DNA of 64,000 nt from Paragorgia papillata (taxonomy: Eukaryota; Cnidaria; Anthozoa; Scleralcyonacea; Coralliidae): the NCBI GenBank assembly GCA_035771165.1, contig JAWNZC010000347.1:2789021-2853020 (forward strand), in the 5' to 3' direction. Below, piece by piece: positions 10,506 through 23,200 of this stretch (its first letter is position 1; each line of letters opens with the position of its first letter). Made by a program: the position numbers and the translations under genes. Below the pieces are notes generated by a model. It made no database searches and had not been told where the DNA came from. It was given only the letters and a program-made list of their open reading frames with translations.

Positions 10506-10675
10506 TGTGAATTTTTAATTAGATGTATTTGTACGTATTCAATTCTATTCATTAACCCCAGTTTTCGCTGGAGAGATATCAAATCCCTCCCCTTGCTTTA
10601 AGGTTGTATCGGATTTATATACCTATCAAGAACAATGAAAACCGACTCAACTATTAAATAAATGCTTATACTTAC

Positions 10676-10740
10676 TTTCGGAGTTGTTAGAGCCTAAATT
10701 TTCGTTGGTTTCGCTTATATATTGACAAATAAAAGCCATT
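10676..10740 (-). CDS. Possible orphan first coding exon
   Basis: On the minus strand an ATG at 10740 in good context (AAGAAAATGGC) opens MAFICQYISETNENLGSNN and reaches a consensus donor GTAAGTAT at about 10675. The right end of the recombinase element lies only about 14 bases beyond that donor. No partner exon is evident: joining it to the 6735 exon gives an immediate stop. It could be a gene start cut off by the insertion, or a chance match. Confidence 0.25.
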
Positions 10741-12060
10741 TTCTTCTTGTCGATATGCCCACGTTGCACACGGGAAATTCACAACACGGAATTCAGGTCA
10801 GAGCTCGGGTAATACTTCATGGCATATCGTTATAAAGGTCTCATTTTAAAAAGGGATCATTCAGGATCATTTTAAACCCAAGCTAGGGGGGTAATTTTGG
10901 TCAAAACCTGGCAGGTTCACAACAAATCGAAAGTGATCCGTCACAGGCGTCACTGTTGCATTTTGCCAACAAAGGCAAAACTGAGGAGACTCGTAAACTT
11001 GTAGCAATGTTATCTCATTACGAATCAGTGGTTATTCTATAGTCAGGGGTGCCAGAGCCACAGGGGCAGCTGCCCCGCTTGCCCTCACAGCGCGGGGGCA
11101 GCACGGGGGCAACCAATTGTCCTTTCACGTAAGAGGAATGTTTTCTACAGGAATTGCCATTTCAATTATCGCATTAAATGAATTTTGTATTAATACCTCA
11201 AATGTCTCACAAGCTAACTTATTACTGCAAACCATGCAGAAGCAGCAAACTAATTTTGCCTTAGGTTAGCTGTGTCCAACTTCATTCTCAGGGCGTTTTT
11301 GAGATTTGGAGGGTGGGAAAAAGCCCTGGCATTGGCTAGTCACAGCACCCAAAAATACTGCAGGGGTGTAATAAATTAGCAATTCAGTTTAGTATGCAAA
11401 ATCATGTTGAGTAATGCAGCCCTGTGGGAGAAGTTCATTGTAATGGCAGTCCTATTCAGTCCCGTTGGTGGTTTGCATAAATATGTTTCACGAGGAATGT
11501 TTAAGAAAGGCAAGCAACCAATGAAAATGCCGAATCCAACAGCCAATGCCAGAACCTTTTCCCACCTTACCAATTTCATAAAGGCCCTGGGCACAAGATA
11601 CAGCTCAACTTCATTCTGACTTTTTTCACTTGGCAGGTGTTTTCTGATTCATTAAAGTTGCCATGTTTTCTTTAATGTAAGTAGGGATGTAGCATCAATA
11701 TGTACAATTCAGTCATTGAATTTTCTTTCTCAATACATTGTCATTCATTATATTGTACCGTTATGCTTTTGGTTATTTTATGCCATGGAGCAAAATTGGT
11801 GAACATTATTTCCAATGTGTAAAAATTAATGCTAAAATTAATTGGTATGCTATGCAATGAACTAGAATAAAGTTATTTGAGCCAAATAGTTTTTGTGCAT
11901 TTGTCAAATACATTCTTCAAATTGGAGCAGTTTTTAATTGAATATAGTAAATATTTCATAACTTTTGAATTACCATTAGCCTAAATTAAATATTTTAGTT
12001 CATTGCATAGACCTACCATATAAGACAGTATGTCCACAAAGTTTGCATACAGATAGATAA
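10741..12060. other. Non-coding stretch, no supported gene
   Basis: Mostly AT-rich, with a G/C-rich patch at 11060-11110. GGTGGGAAAAAGCCCTGGCA (about 11312) recurs inverted near 11548-11567 as a roughly 26-bp imperfect repeat. Short open frames on both strands at 11376-11619 overlap each other and show no recognisable domain. Confidence 0.4.
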
Positions 12061-12067
12061 AATAGTC

Positions 12068-12153
12068 AAGTCCTTATGACTGCTGGAAGTTAAAGTGGTA
12101 ATGCGTAGTATGACCCCCACTGGGAACTTAAAATCCAGCAGTCATAAGTACTT
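12068..12153. repeat. 86-bp inverted repeat (19-bp arms)
   Basis: AAGTCCTTATGACTGCTGG (12068-12086) matches the reverse complement of 12135-12153 at 18 of 19 bases with a 48-base spacer. It could be the ends of a tiny MITE or a structured RNA. I see no flanking duplication. Confidence 0.7.
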
Positions 12154-13575
12154 ATAATTACCCCATTGTAAACATAAAGACTTGCCGTTTCACACTCCCC
12201 ACATAGCCTGTCACTGACATTTGACTATTGTACAACATGTTAATTTAGCTCGTGGACTTCACTGGACTACGACAGGTTTTGCACATGGTTGCTTGATCAT
12301 GAAGCTAGTTTTGTTTTCTTAGAAGAAAATTTCATTTCTGTTCAGCAATGCTCAGCCTTCTCAGTTTACAAAGCTCGACCAGACTGCTGAAATTATACAT
12401 GTAAACATGTTGGCCATATAAATTGCCTTGAAATTGTCCGAAGACTATTAAGAGATTTTCAAAAACTTATCATATCATTCCAACAACGTCTATAGTACAT
12501 CACATTTAAAAATTGACAACGATTCATACTTAGAATACTTACTAAGTTTGTAAAAACTTCTATTCGTGAAATAAATATCTCCCTCCTTGAATAATCTCCC
12601 TCCATGCTGCCATAACATTGACTTACATGAAGTACTTATTTTAAAATTTTGGCGCACAAACATGTCTTTTTATCGCGGGCGGGTCTATTTGATTAGCGAG
12701 AGAGTTTTGCAACGAGTGGATGTGTTTCATGGCTCTCATGGAACTGCTTCCGAGCACTTCTCAGTTTCCACATTGTCGTGTTCTAGCTGGTGAGGACATC
12801 ATAAAGACCAATGATACCGATCTCCTGATCTTGTAAAAGAACTTACAGATCCTCTGGCTTCAAGCTAATGGGGGAGGCTGTCACGACAGGAAACGAGGAG
12901 CGTCCGCCATGTTGTAAAACACAAATTTGTCCCTAGCTCAATAAGTGTCGAAGACAAACAATTTTTAAAACTTAGAAACATAAGTGTGACTATATAATCT
13001 CTCGCTTAGGCTGTATTTGGGTTTCCCTTTTGAACTTCCGGTTTTAGTTAGGTGTAATTCCCCTTGTTATTAAAATTGGGCTACGGCTCATGCCATTTTT
13101 ATTGTAGAGTACTTATACTGTATATATTAAAGTGTTCTTCCGCGCCAAACTTACTGTCAAAATGATCGGCAGACTGTGAGTAACATCCCTAGATAAAAAT
13201 AATCTTCACTAATGTCACATAAACGGTTTGAAAAGACGCTTTCCAAACCGGCCAAAAGCCGTATAAATTAAGACGAGTCAGTTTCAGACGGCACCACAGG
13301 CAGCCCAAACTTGTACTCCGCCATTAGATTACGGTTGTGCGCGTTGACAGCATAAGTTATGACGGTTCAATATAAACTTAAAATTTAATCTAAAATCTGT
13401 ACTTATACATATCTAAAATCGCAGAAATATGGCTTGTAATTATACTGAAATAAACAAAATACGCATATATTGTTGTTATTTGAGCGAGAGTTGCAATATA
13501 TATTATAACGCAATTGATAAGATTGCCGTGACACGCCGTACTTTCTATGTATAAAGTAACACAAGGATATCCACA
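12154..13575. other. Left flank of the satellite array
   Basis: I see no gene. GTCCGCCATGTTGT at 12902-12915 resembles a YY1-type motif found near animal promoters, but no coding exon follows. The flank ends abruptly at 13575, where the satellite begins in mid-unit with no transitional sequence. Confidence 0.4.
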
Positions 13576-13831
13576 TTATTTGGGCTGCCACGCCCACAGT
13601 TTTGGGTGTGACGTCCCCAAACCTGCAAATTCGGGTAGCCCGCCTAGCGGGCTTTCCAAATATATAAGTCTCGACGCCTGAGGCGTTAATCGATTTTATG
13701 ACCTTATTTGGGCTGCCACGCCCACAGTTTTGGGTGTGACGTCCCCAAACCTGCAAATTCGGGTAGCCCGCCTAGCGGGCTTTCCAAATATATAAGTCTC
13801 GACGCCTGAGGCGTTAATCGATTTTATGACC

Positions 13832-14215
13832 TTATTTGGGCTGCCACGCCCACAGTTTTGGGTGTGACGTCCCCAAACCCGCAAATTCGGGTAGCCCGCC
13901 TCGCGGGCTTTCCAAATATATAAGTCTCGACGCCTGAGGCGTTAATCGATTTTATGACCTTATTTGGGCTGCCACGCCCACAGTTTTGTGTGTGACGTCC
14001 CCAAACCCGCAAATTCGGGTAGCCCGCCTCGCGGGCTTTCCAAATATATAAGTCTCGACGCCTGAGGCGTTAATCGATTTTATGACCTTATTTGGGCTGC
14101 CACGCCCACAGTTTTGTGTGTGACGTCCCCAAACCTGCAAATTCGGGTAGCCCGCCTAGCGGGCTTTCCAAATATATAAGTCTCGACGCCTGAGGCGTTA
14201 ATCGATTTTATGACC
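13832..14215 (+). repeat. Edge variant satellite units
   Basis: Three consecutive units near the left border carry substitutions absent from the interior. The unit at about 13832 has CCCGC for CCTGC and CCTCGCGG for CCTAGCGG. The next has both of these plus TTTGTGTG for TTTGGGTG. The third has only TTTGTGTG. The staggered sharing suggests exchange out of register between neighbours. Confidence 0.85.
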
Positions 14216-17200
14216 TTATTTGGGCTGCCACGCCCACAGTTTTGGGTGTGACGTCCCCAAACCTGCAAATTCGGGTAGCCCGCCTAGCGGGCTTTCCAAA
14301 TATATAAGTCTCGACGCCTGAGGCGTTAATCGATTTTATGACCTTATTTGGGCTGCCACGCCCACAGTTTTGGGTGTGACGTCCCCAAACCTGCAAATTC
14401 GGGTAGCCCGCCTAGCGGGCTTTCCAAATATATAAGTCTCGACGCCTGAGGCGTTAATCGATTTTATGACCTTATTTGGGCTGCCACGCCCACAGTTTTG
14501 GGTGTGACGTCCCCAAACCTGCAAATTCGGGTAGCCCGCCTAGCGGGCTTTCCAAATATATAAGTCTCGACGCCTGAGGCGTTAATCGATTTTATGACCT
14601 TATTTGGGCTGCCACGCCCACAGTTTTGGGTGTGACGTCCCCAAACCTGCAAATTCGGGTAGCCCGCCTAGCGGGCTTTCCAAATATATAAGTCTCGACG
14701 CCTGAGGCGTTAATCGATTTTATGACCTTATTTGGGCTGCCACGCCCACAGTTTTGGGTGTGACGTCCCCAAAACCTGCAAATTCGGGTAGCCCGCCTAG
14801 CGGGCTTTCCAAATATATAAGTCTCGACGCCTGAGGCGTTAATCGATTTTATGACCTTATTTGGGCTGCCACGCCCACAGTTTTGGGTGTGACGTCCCCA
14901 AACCTGCAAATTCGGGTAGCCCGCCTAGCGGGCTTTCCAAATATATAAGTCTCGACGCCTGAGGCGTTAATCGATTTTATGACCTTATTTGGGCTGCCAC
15001 GCCCACAGTTTTGGGTGTGACGTCCCCAAACCTGCAAATTCGGGTAGCCCGCCTAGCGGGCTTTCCAAATATATAAGTCTCGACGCCTGAGGCGTTAATC
15101 GATTTTTATGACCTTATTTGGGCTGCCACGCCCACAGTTTTGGGTGTGACGTCCCCAAACCTGCAAATTCGGGTAGCCCGCCTAGCGGGCTTTCCAAATA
15201 TATAAGTCTCGACGCCTGAGGCGTTAATCGATTTTATGACCTTATTTGGGCTGCCACGCCCACAGTTTTGGGTGTGACGTCCCCAAACCTGCAAATTCGG
15301 GTAGCCCGCCTAGCGGGCTTTCCAAATATATAAGTCTCGACGCCTGAGGCGTTAATCGATTTTATGACCTTATTTGGGCTGCCACGCCCACAGTTTTGGG
15401 TGTGACGTCCCCAAACCTGCAAATTCGGGTAGCCCGCCTAGCGGGCTTTCCAAATATATAAGTCTCGACGCCTGAGGCGTTAATCGATTTTATGACCTTA
15501 TTTGGGCTGCCACGCCCACAGTTTTTGGGTGTGACGTCCCCAAACCTGCAAATTCGGGTAGCCCGCCTAGCGGGCTTTCCAAATATATAAGTCTCGACGC
15601 CTGAGGCGTTAATCGATTTTATGACCTTATTTGGGCTGCCACGCCCACAGTTTTGGGTGTGACGTCCCCAAACCTGCAAATTCGGGTAGCCCGCCTAGCG
15701 GGCTTTCCAAATATATAAGTCTCGACGCCTGAGGCGTTAATCGATTTTATGACCTTATTTGGGCTGCCACGCCCACAGTTTTGGGTGTGACGTCCCCAAA
15801 CCTGCAAATTCGGGTAGCCCGCCTAGCGGGCTTTCCAAATATATAAGTCTCGACGCCTGAGGCGTTAATCGATTTTATGACCTTATTTGGGCTGCCACGC
15901 CCACAGTTTTGGGTGTGACGTCCCCAAACCTGCAAATTCGGGTAGCCCGCCTAGCGGGCTTTCCAAATATATAAGTCTCGACGCCTGAGGCGTTAATCGA
16001 TTTTATGACCTTATTTGGGCTGCCACGCCCACAGTTTTGGGTGTGACGTCCCCAAACCTGCAAATTCGGGTAGCCCGCCTAGCGGGCTTTCCAAATATAT
16101 AAGTCTCGACGCCTGAGGCGTTAATCGATTTTATGACCTTATTTGGGCTGCCACGCCCACAGTTTTGGGTGTGACGTCCCCAAACCTGCAAATTCGGGTA
16201 GCCCGCCTAGCGGGCTTTCCAAATATATAAGTCTCGACGCCTGAGGCGTTAATCGATTTTATGACCTTATTTGGGCTGCCACGCCCACAGTTTTGGGTGT
16301 GACGTCCCCAAACCTGCAAATTCGGGTAGCCCGCCTAGCGGGCTTTCCAAATATATAAGTCTCGACGCCTGAGGCGTTAATCGATTTTATGACCTTATTT
16401 GGGCTGCCACGCCCACAGTTTTGGGTGTGACGTCCCCAAACCTGCAAATTCGGGTAGCCCGCCTAGCGGGCTTTCCAAATATATAAGTCTCGACGCCTGA
16501 GGCGTTAATCGATTTTATGACCTTATTTGGGCTGCCACGCCCACAGTTTTGGGTGTGACGTCCCCAAACCTGCAAATTCGGGTAGCCCGCCTAGCGGGCT
16601 TTCCAAATATATAAGTCTCGACGCCTGAGGCGTTAATCGATTTTATGACCTTATTTGGGCTGCCACGCCCACAGTTTTGGGTGTGACGTCCCCAAACCTG
16701 CAAATTCGGGTAGCCCGCCTAGCGGGCTTTCCAAATATATAAGTCTCGACGCCTGAGGCGTTAATCGATTTTATGACCTTATTTGGGCTGCCACGCCCAC
16801 AGTTTTGGGTGTGACGTCCCCAAACCTGCAAATTCGGGTAGCCCGCCTAGCGGGCTTTCCAAATATATAAGTCTCGACGCCTGAGGCGTTAATCGATTTT
16901 ATGACCTTATTTGGGCTGCCACGCCCACAGTTTTGGGTGTGACGTCCCCAAACCTGCAAATTCGGGTAGCCCGCCTAGCGGGCTTTCCAAATATATAAGT
17001 CTCGACGCCTGAGGCGTTAATCGATTTTATGACCTTATTTGGGCTGCCACGCCCACAGTTTTTGGGTGTGACGTCCCCAAACCTGCAAATTCGGGTAGCC
17101 CGCCTAGCGGGCTTTCCAAATATATAAGTCTCGACGCCTGAGGCGTTAATCGATTTTATGACCTTATTTGGGCTGCCACGCCCACAGTTTTGGGTGTGAC

Positions 17201-20200
17201 GTCCCCAAACCTGCAAATTCGGGTAGCCCGCCTAGCGGGCTTTCCAAATATATAAGTCTCGACGCCTGAGGCGTTAATCGATTTTATGACCTTATTTGGG
17301 CTGCCACGCCCACAGTTTTGGGTGTGACGTCCCCAAACCTGCAAATTCGGGTAGCCCGCCTAGCGGGCTTTCCAAATATATAAGTCTCGACGCCTGAGGC
17401 GTTAATCGATTTTATGACCTTATTTGGGCTGCCACGCCCACAGTTTTGGGTGTGACGTCCCCAAACCTGCAAATTCGGGTAGCCCGCCTAGCGGGCTTTC
17501 CAAATATATAAGTCTCGACGCCTGAGGCGTTAATCGATTTTATGACCTTATTTGGGCTGCCACGCCCACAGTTTTGGGTGTGACGTCCCCAAACCTGCAA
17601 ATTCGGGTAGCCCGCCTAGCGGGCTTTCCAAATATATAAGTCTCGACGCCTGAGGCGTTAATCGATTTTATGACCTTATTTGGGCTGCCACGCCCACAGT
17701 TTTGGGTGTGACGTCCCCAAACCTGCAAATTCGGGTAGCCCGCCTAGCGGGCTTTCCAAATATATAAGTCTCGACGCCTGAGGCGTTAATCGATTTTATG
17801 ACCTTATTTGGGCTGCCACGCCCACAGTTTTGGGTGTGACGTCCCCAAACCTGCAAATTCGGGTAGCCCGCCTAGCGGGCTTTCCAAATATATAAGTCTC
17901 GACGCCTGAGGCGTTAATCGATTTTATGACCTTATTTGGGCTGCCACGCCCACAGTTTTGGGTGTGACGTCCCCAAACCTGCAAATTCGGGTAGCCCGCC
18001 TAGCGGGCTTTCCAAATATATAAGTCTCGACGCCTGAGGCGTTAATCGATTTTATGACCTTATTTGGGCTGCCACGCCCACAGTTTTGGGTGTGACGTCC
18101 CCAAACCTGCAAATTCGGGTAGCCCGCCTAGCGGGCTTTCCAAATATATAAGTCTCGACGCCTGAGGCGTTAATCGATTTTATGACCTTATTTGGGCTGC
18201 CACGCCCACAGTTTTGGGTGTGACGTCCCCAAACCTGCAAATTCGGGTAGCCCGCCTAGCGGGCTTTCCAAATATATAAGTCTCGACGCCTGAGGCGTTA
18301 ATCGATTTTATGACCTTATTTGGGCTGCCACGCCCACAGTTTTGGGTGTGACGTCCCCAAACCTGCAAATTCGGGTAGCCCGCCTAGCGGGCTTTCCAAA
18401 TATATAAGTCTCGACGCCTGAGGCGTTAATCGATTTTATGACCTTATTTGGGCTGCCACGCCCACAGTTTTGGGTGTGACGTCCCCAAACCTGCAAATTC
18501 GGGTAGCCCGCCTAGCGGGCTTTCCAAATATATAAGTCTCGACGCCTGAGGCGTTAATCGATTTTTATGACCTTATTTGGGCTGCCACGCCCACAGTTTT
18601 GGGTGTGACGTCCCCAAACCTGCAAATTCGGGTAGCCCGCCTAGCGGGCTTTCCAAATATATAAGTCTCGACGCCTGAGGCGTTAATCGATTTTATGACC
18701 TTATTTGGGCTGCCACGCCCACAGTTTTGGGTGTGACGTCCCCAAACCTGCAAATTCGGGTAGCCCGCCTAGCGGGCTTTCCAAATATATAAGTCTCGAC
18801 GCCTGAGGCGTTAATCGATTTTATGACCTTATTTGGGCTGCCACGCCCACAGTTTTGGGTGTGACGTCCCCAAACCTGCAAATTCGGGTAGCCCGCCTAG
18901 CGGGCTTTCCAAATATATAAGTCTCGACGCCTGAGGCGTTTAATCGATTTTATGACCTTATTTGGGCTGCCACGCCCACAGTTTTGGGTGTGACGTCCCC
19001 AAACCTGCAAATTCGGGTAGCCCGCCTAGCGGGCTTTCCAAATATATAAGTCTCGACGCCTGAGGCGTTAATCGATTTTATGACCTTATTTGGGCTGCCA
19101 CGCCCACAGTTTTGGGTGTGACGTCCCCAAACCTGCAAATTCGGGTAGCCCGCCTAGCGGGCTTTCCAAATATATAAGTCTCGACGCCTGAGGCGTTAAT
19201 CGATTTTATGACCTTATTTGGGCTGCCACGCCCACAGTTTTGGGTGTGACGTCCCCAAACCTGCAAATTCGGGTAGCCCGCCTAGCGGGCTTTCCAAATA
19301 TATAAGTCTCGACGCCTGAGGCGTTAATCGATTTTATGACCTTATTTGGGCTGCCACGCCCACAGTTTTGGGTGTGACGTCCCCAAACCTGCAAATTCGG
19401 GTAGCCCGCCTAGCGGGCTTTCCAAATATATAAGTCTCGACGCCTGAGGCGTTAATCGATTTTATGACCTTATTTGGGCTGCCACGCCCACAGTTTTGGG
19501 TGTGACGTCCCCAAACCTGCAAATTCGGGTAGCCCGCCTAGCGGGCTTTCCAAATATATAAGTCTCGACGCCTGAGGCGTTAATCGATTTTATGACCTTA
19601 TTTGGGCTGCCACGCCCACAGTTTTGGGTGTGACGTCCCCAAACCTGCAAATTCGGGTAGCCCGCCTAGCGGGCTTTCCAAATATATAAGTCTCGACGCC
19701 TGAGGCGTTAATCGATTTTATGACCTTATTTGGGCTGCCACGCCCACAGTTTTGGGTGTGACGTCCCCAAACCTGCAAATTCGGGTAGCCCGCCTAGCGG
19801 GCTTTCCAAATATATAAGTCTCGACGCCTGAGGCGTTAATCGATTTTATGACCTTATTTGGGCTGCCACGCCCACAGTTTTTGGGTGTGACGTCCCCAAA
19901 CCTGCAAATTCGGGTAGCCCGCCTAGCGGGCTTTCCAAATATATAAGTCTCGACGCCTGAGGCGTTAATCGATTTTATGACCTTATTTGGGCTGCCACGC
20001 CCACAGTTTTGGGTGTGACGTCCCCAAACCTGCAAATTCGGGTAGCCCGCCTAGCGGGCTTTCCAAATATATAAGTCTCGACGCCTGAGGCGTTAATCGA
20101 TTTTATGACCTTATTTGGGCTGCCACGCCCACAGTTTTGGGTGTGACGTCCCCAAACCTGCAAATTCGGGTAGCCCGCCTAGCGGGCTTTCCAAATATAT

Positions 20201-23200
20201 AAGTCTCGACGCCTGAGGCGTTAATCGATTTTATGACCTTATTTGGGCTGCCACGCCCACAGTTTTGGGTGTGACGTCCCCAAACCTGCAAATTCGGGTA
20301 GCCCGCCTAGCGGGCTTTCCAAATATATAAGTCTCGACGCCTGAGGCGTTAATCGATTTTATGACCTTATTTGGGCTGCCACGCCCACAGTTTTGGGTGT
20401 GACGTCCCCAAACCTGCAAATTCGGGTAGCCCGCCTAGCGGGCTTTCCAAATATATAAGTCTCGACGCCTGAGGCGTTAATCGATTTTATGACCTTATTT
20501 GGGCTGCCACGCCCACAGTTTTGGGTGTGACGTCCCCAAACCTGCAAATTCGGGTAGCCCGCCTAGCGGGCTTTCCAAATATATAAGTCTCGACGCCTGA
20601 GGCGTTAATCGATTTTATGACCTTATTTGGGCTGCCACGCCCACAGTTTTGGGTGTGACGTCCCCAAACCTGCAAATTCGGGTAGCCCGCCTAGCGGGCT
20701 TTCCAAATATATAAGTCTCGACGCCTGAGGCGTTAATCGATTTTATGACCTTATTTGGGCTGCCACGCCCACAGTTTTGGGTGTGACGTCCCCAAACCTG
20801 CAAATTCGGGTAGCCCGCCTAGCGGGCTTTCCAAATATATAAGTCTCGACGCCTGAGGCGTTAATCGATTTTATGACCTTATTTGGGCTGCCACGCCCAC
20901 AGTTTTGGGTGTGACGTCCCCAAACCTGCAAATTCGGGTAGCCCGCCTAGCGGGCTTTCCAAATATATAAGTCTCGACGCCTGAGGCGTTAATCGATTTT
21001 ATGACCTTATTTGGGCTGCCACGCCCACAGTTTTGGGTGTGACGTCCCCAAACCTGCAAATTCGGGTAGCCCGCCTAGCGGGCTTTCCAAATATATAAGT
21101 CTCGACGCCTGAGGCGTTAATCGATTTTATGACCTTATTTGGGCTGCCACGCCCACAGTTTTGGGTGTGACGTCCCCAAACCTGCAAATTCGGGTAGCCC
21201 GCCTAGCGGGCTTTCCAAATATATAAGTCTCGACGCCTGAGGCGTTAATCGATTTTATGACCTTATTTGGGCTGCCACGCCCACAGTTTTGGGTGTGACG
21301 TCCCCAAACCTGCAAAATTCGGGTAGCCCGCCTAGCGGGCTTTCCAAATATATAAGTCTCGACGCCTGAGGCGTTAATCGATTTTATGACCTTATTTGGG
21401 CTGCCACGCCCACAGTTTTGGGTGTGACGTCCCCAAACCTGCAAATTCGGGTAGCCCGCCTAGCGGGCTTTCCAAATATATAAGTCTCGACGCCTGAGGC
21501 GTTAATCGATTTTATGACCTTATTTGGGCTGCCACGCCCACAGTTTTGGGTGTGACGTCCCCAAACCTGCAAATTCGGGTAGCCCGCCTAGCGGGCTTTC
21601 CAAATATATAAGTCTCGACGCCTGAGGCGTTAATCGATTTTATGACCTTATTTGGGCTGCCACGCCCACAGTTTTGGGTGTGACGTCCCCAAACCTGCAA
21701 ATTCGGGTAGCCCGCCTAGCGGGCTTTCCAAATATATAAGTCTCGACGCCTGAGGCGTTAATCGATTTTATGACCTTATTTGGGCTGCCACGCCCACAGT
21801 TTTGGGTGTGACGTCCCCAAACCTGCAAATTCGGGTAGCCCGCCTAGCGGGCTTTCCAAATATATAAGTCTCGACGCCTGAGGCGTTAATCGATTTTATG
21901 ACCTTATTTGGGCTGCCACGCCCACAGTTTTTGGGTGTGACGTCCCCAAACCTGCAAATTCGGGTAGCCCGCCTAGCGGGCTTTCCAAATATATAAGTCT
22001 CGACGCCTGAGGCGTTAATCGATTTTATGACCTTATTTGGGCTGCCACGCCCACAGTTTTGGGTGTGACGTCCCCAAACCTGCAAATTCGGGTAGCCCGC
22101 CTAGCGGGCTTTCCAAATATATAAGTCTCGACGCCTGAGGCGTTAATCGATTTTATGACCTTATTTGGGCTGCCACGCCCACAGTTTTGGGTGTGACGTC
22201 CCCAAACCTGCAAATTCGGGTAGCCCGCCTAGCGGGCTTTCCAAATATATAAGTCTCGACGCCTGAGGCGTTAATCGATTTTATGACCTTATTTGGGCTG
22301 CCACGCCCACAGTTTTGGGTGTGACGTCCCCAAACCTGCAAATTCGGGTAGCCCGCCTAGCGGGCTTTCCAAATATATAAGTCTCGACGCCTGAGGCGTT
22401 AATCGATTTTATGACCTTATTTGGGCTGCCACGCCCACAGTTTTGGTGTGACGTCCCCAAACCTGCAAATTCGGGTAGCCCGCCTAGCGGGCTTTCCAAA
22501 TATATAAGTCTCGACGCCTGAGGCGTTAATCGATTTTATGACCTTATTTGGGCTGCCACGCCCACAGTTTTGGGTGTGACGTCCCCAAACCTGCAAATTC
22601 GGGTAGCCCGCCTAGCGGGCTTTCCAAATATATAAGTCTCGACGCCTGAGGCGTTAATCGATTTTATGACCTTATTTGGGCTGCCACGCCCACAGTTTTT
22701 GGGTGTGACGTCCCCAAACCTGCAAATTCGGGTAGCCCGCCTAGCGGGCTTTCCAAATATATAAGTCTCGACGCCTGAGGCGTTAATCGATTTTATGACC
22801 TTATTTGGGCTGCCACGCCCACAGTTTTGGGTGTGACGTCCCCAAACCTGCAAATTCGGGTAGCCCGCCTAGCGGGCTTTCCAAATATATAAGTCTCGAC
22901 GCCTGAGGCGTTAATCGATTTTATGACCTTATTTGGGCTGCCACGCCCACAGTTTTGGGTGTGACGTCCCCAAACCTGCAAATTCGGGTAGCCCGCCTAG
23001 CGGGCTTTCCAAATATATAAGTCTCGACGCCTGAGGCGTTAATCGATTTTATGACCTTATTTGGGCTGCCACGCCCACAGTTTTTGGGTGTGACGTCCCC
23101 AAACCTGCAAATTCGGGTAGCCCGCCTAGCGGGCTTTCCAAATATATAAGTCTCGACGCCTGAGGCGTTTAATCGATTTTTATGACCTTATTTGGGCTGC

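Larger units (their letters stand above)
8662..10661 (+). mobile_element. ~2 kb element with terminal inverted repeats carrying a Crypton-like recombinase
   Basis: TTATTTAATAGTTGA at 8662-8676 is exactly inverted at 10647-10661, and the match continues inward past three mismatches as GGTTTTCA (23 of 26 overall). Between these ends lies a broken tyrosine-recombinase gene. I found no flanking target duplication. Crypton elements classically lack terminal inverted repeats, so either the repeats mark this family's ends or the recombinase sits inside another element. Confidence 0.55.

Noticed and set aside
11376..11619. Overlapping frames of about 72 residues on both strands, each with a hydrophobic stretch
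   Set aside because: No family recognised, each is the shadow of the other, and there is no splice or promoter support.
12587..12793. 68-residue plus-strand frame
   Set aside because: No recognisable domain and short enough to be chance.
13576..13831. CENP-B box in the satellite unit
   Set aside because: ATTCGGGTAGCCCGCC starts like the box (NTTCG) but lacks the required A and CGGG at the correct spacing.
13576..13831. Hammerhead ribozyme in the satellite, as in some invertebrate satellites
   Set aside because: Neither strand has CTGATGA with a matching GAAA at the correct positions; CTGAGG is not equivalent.
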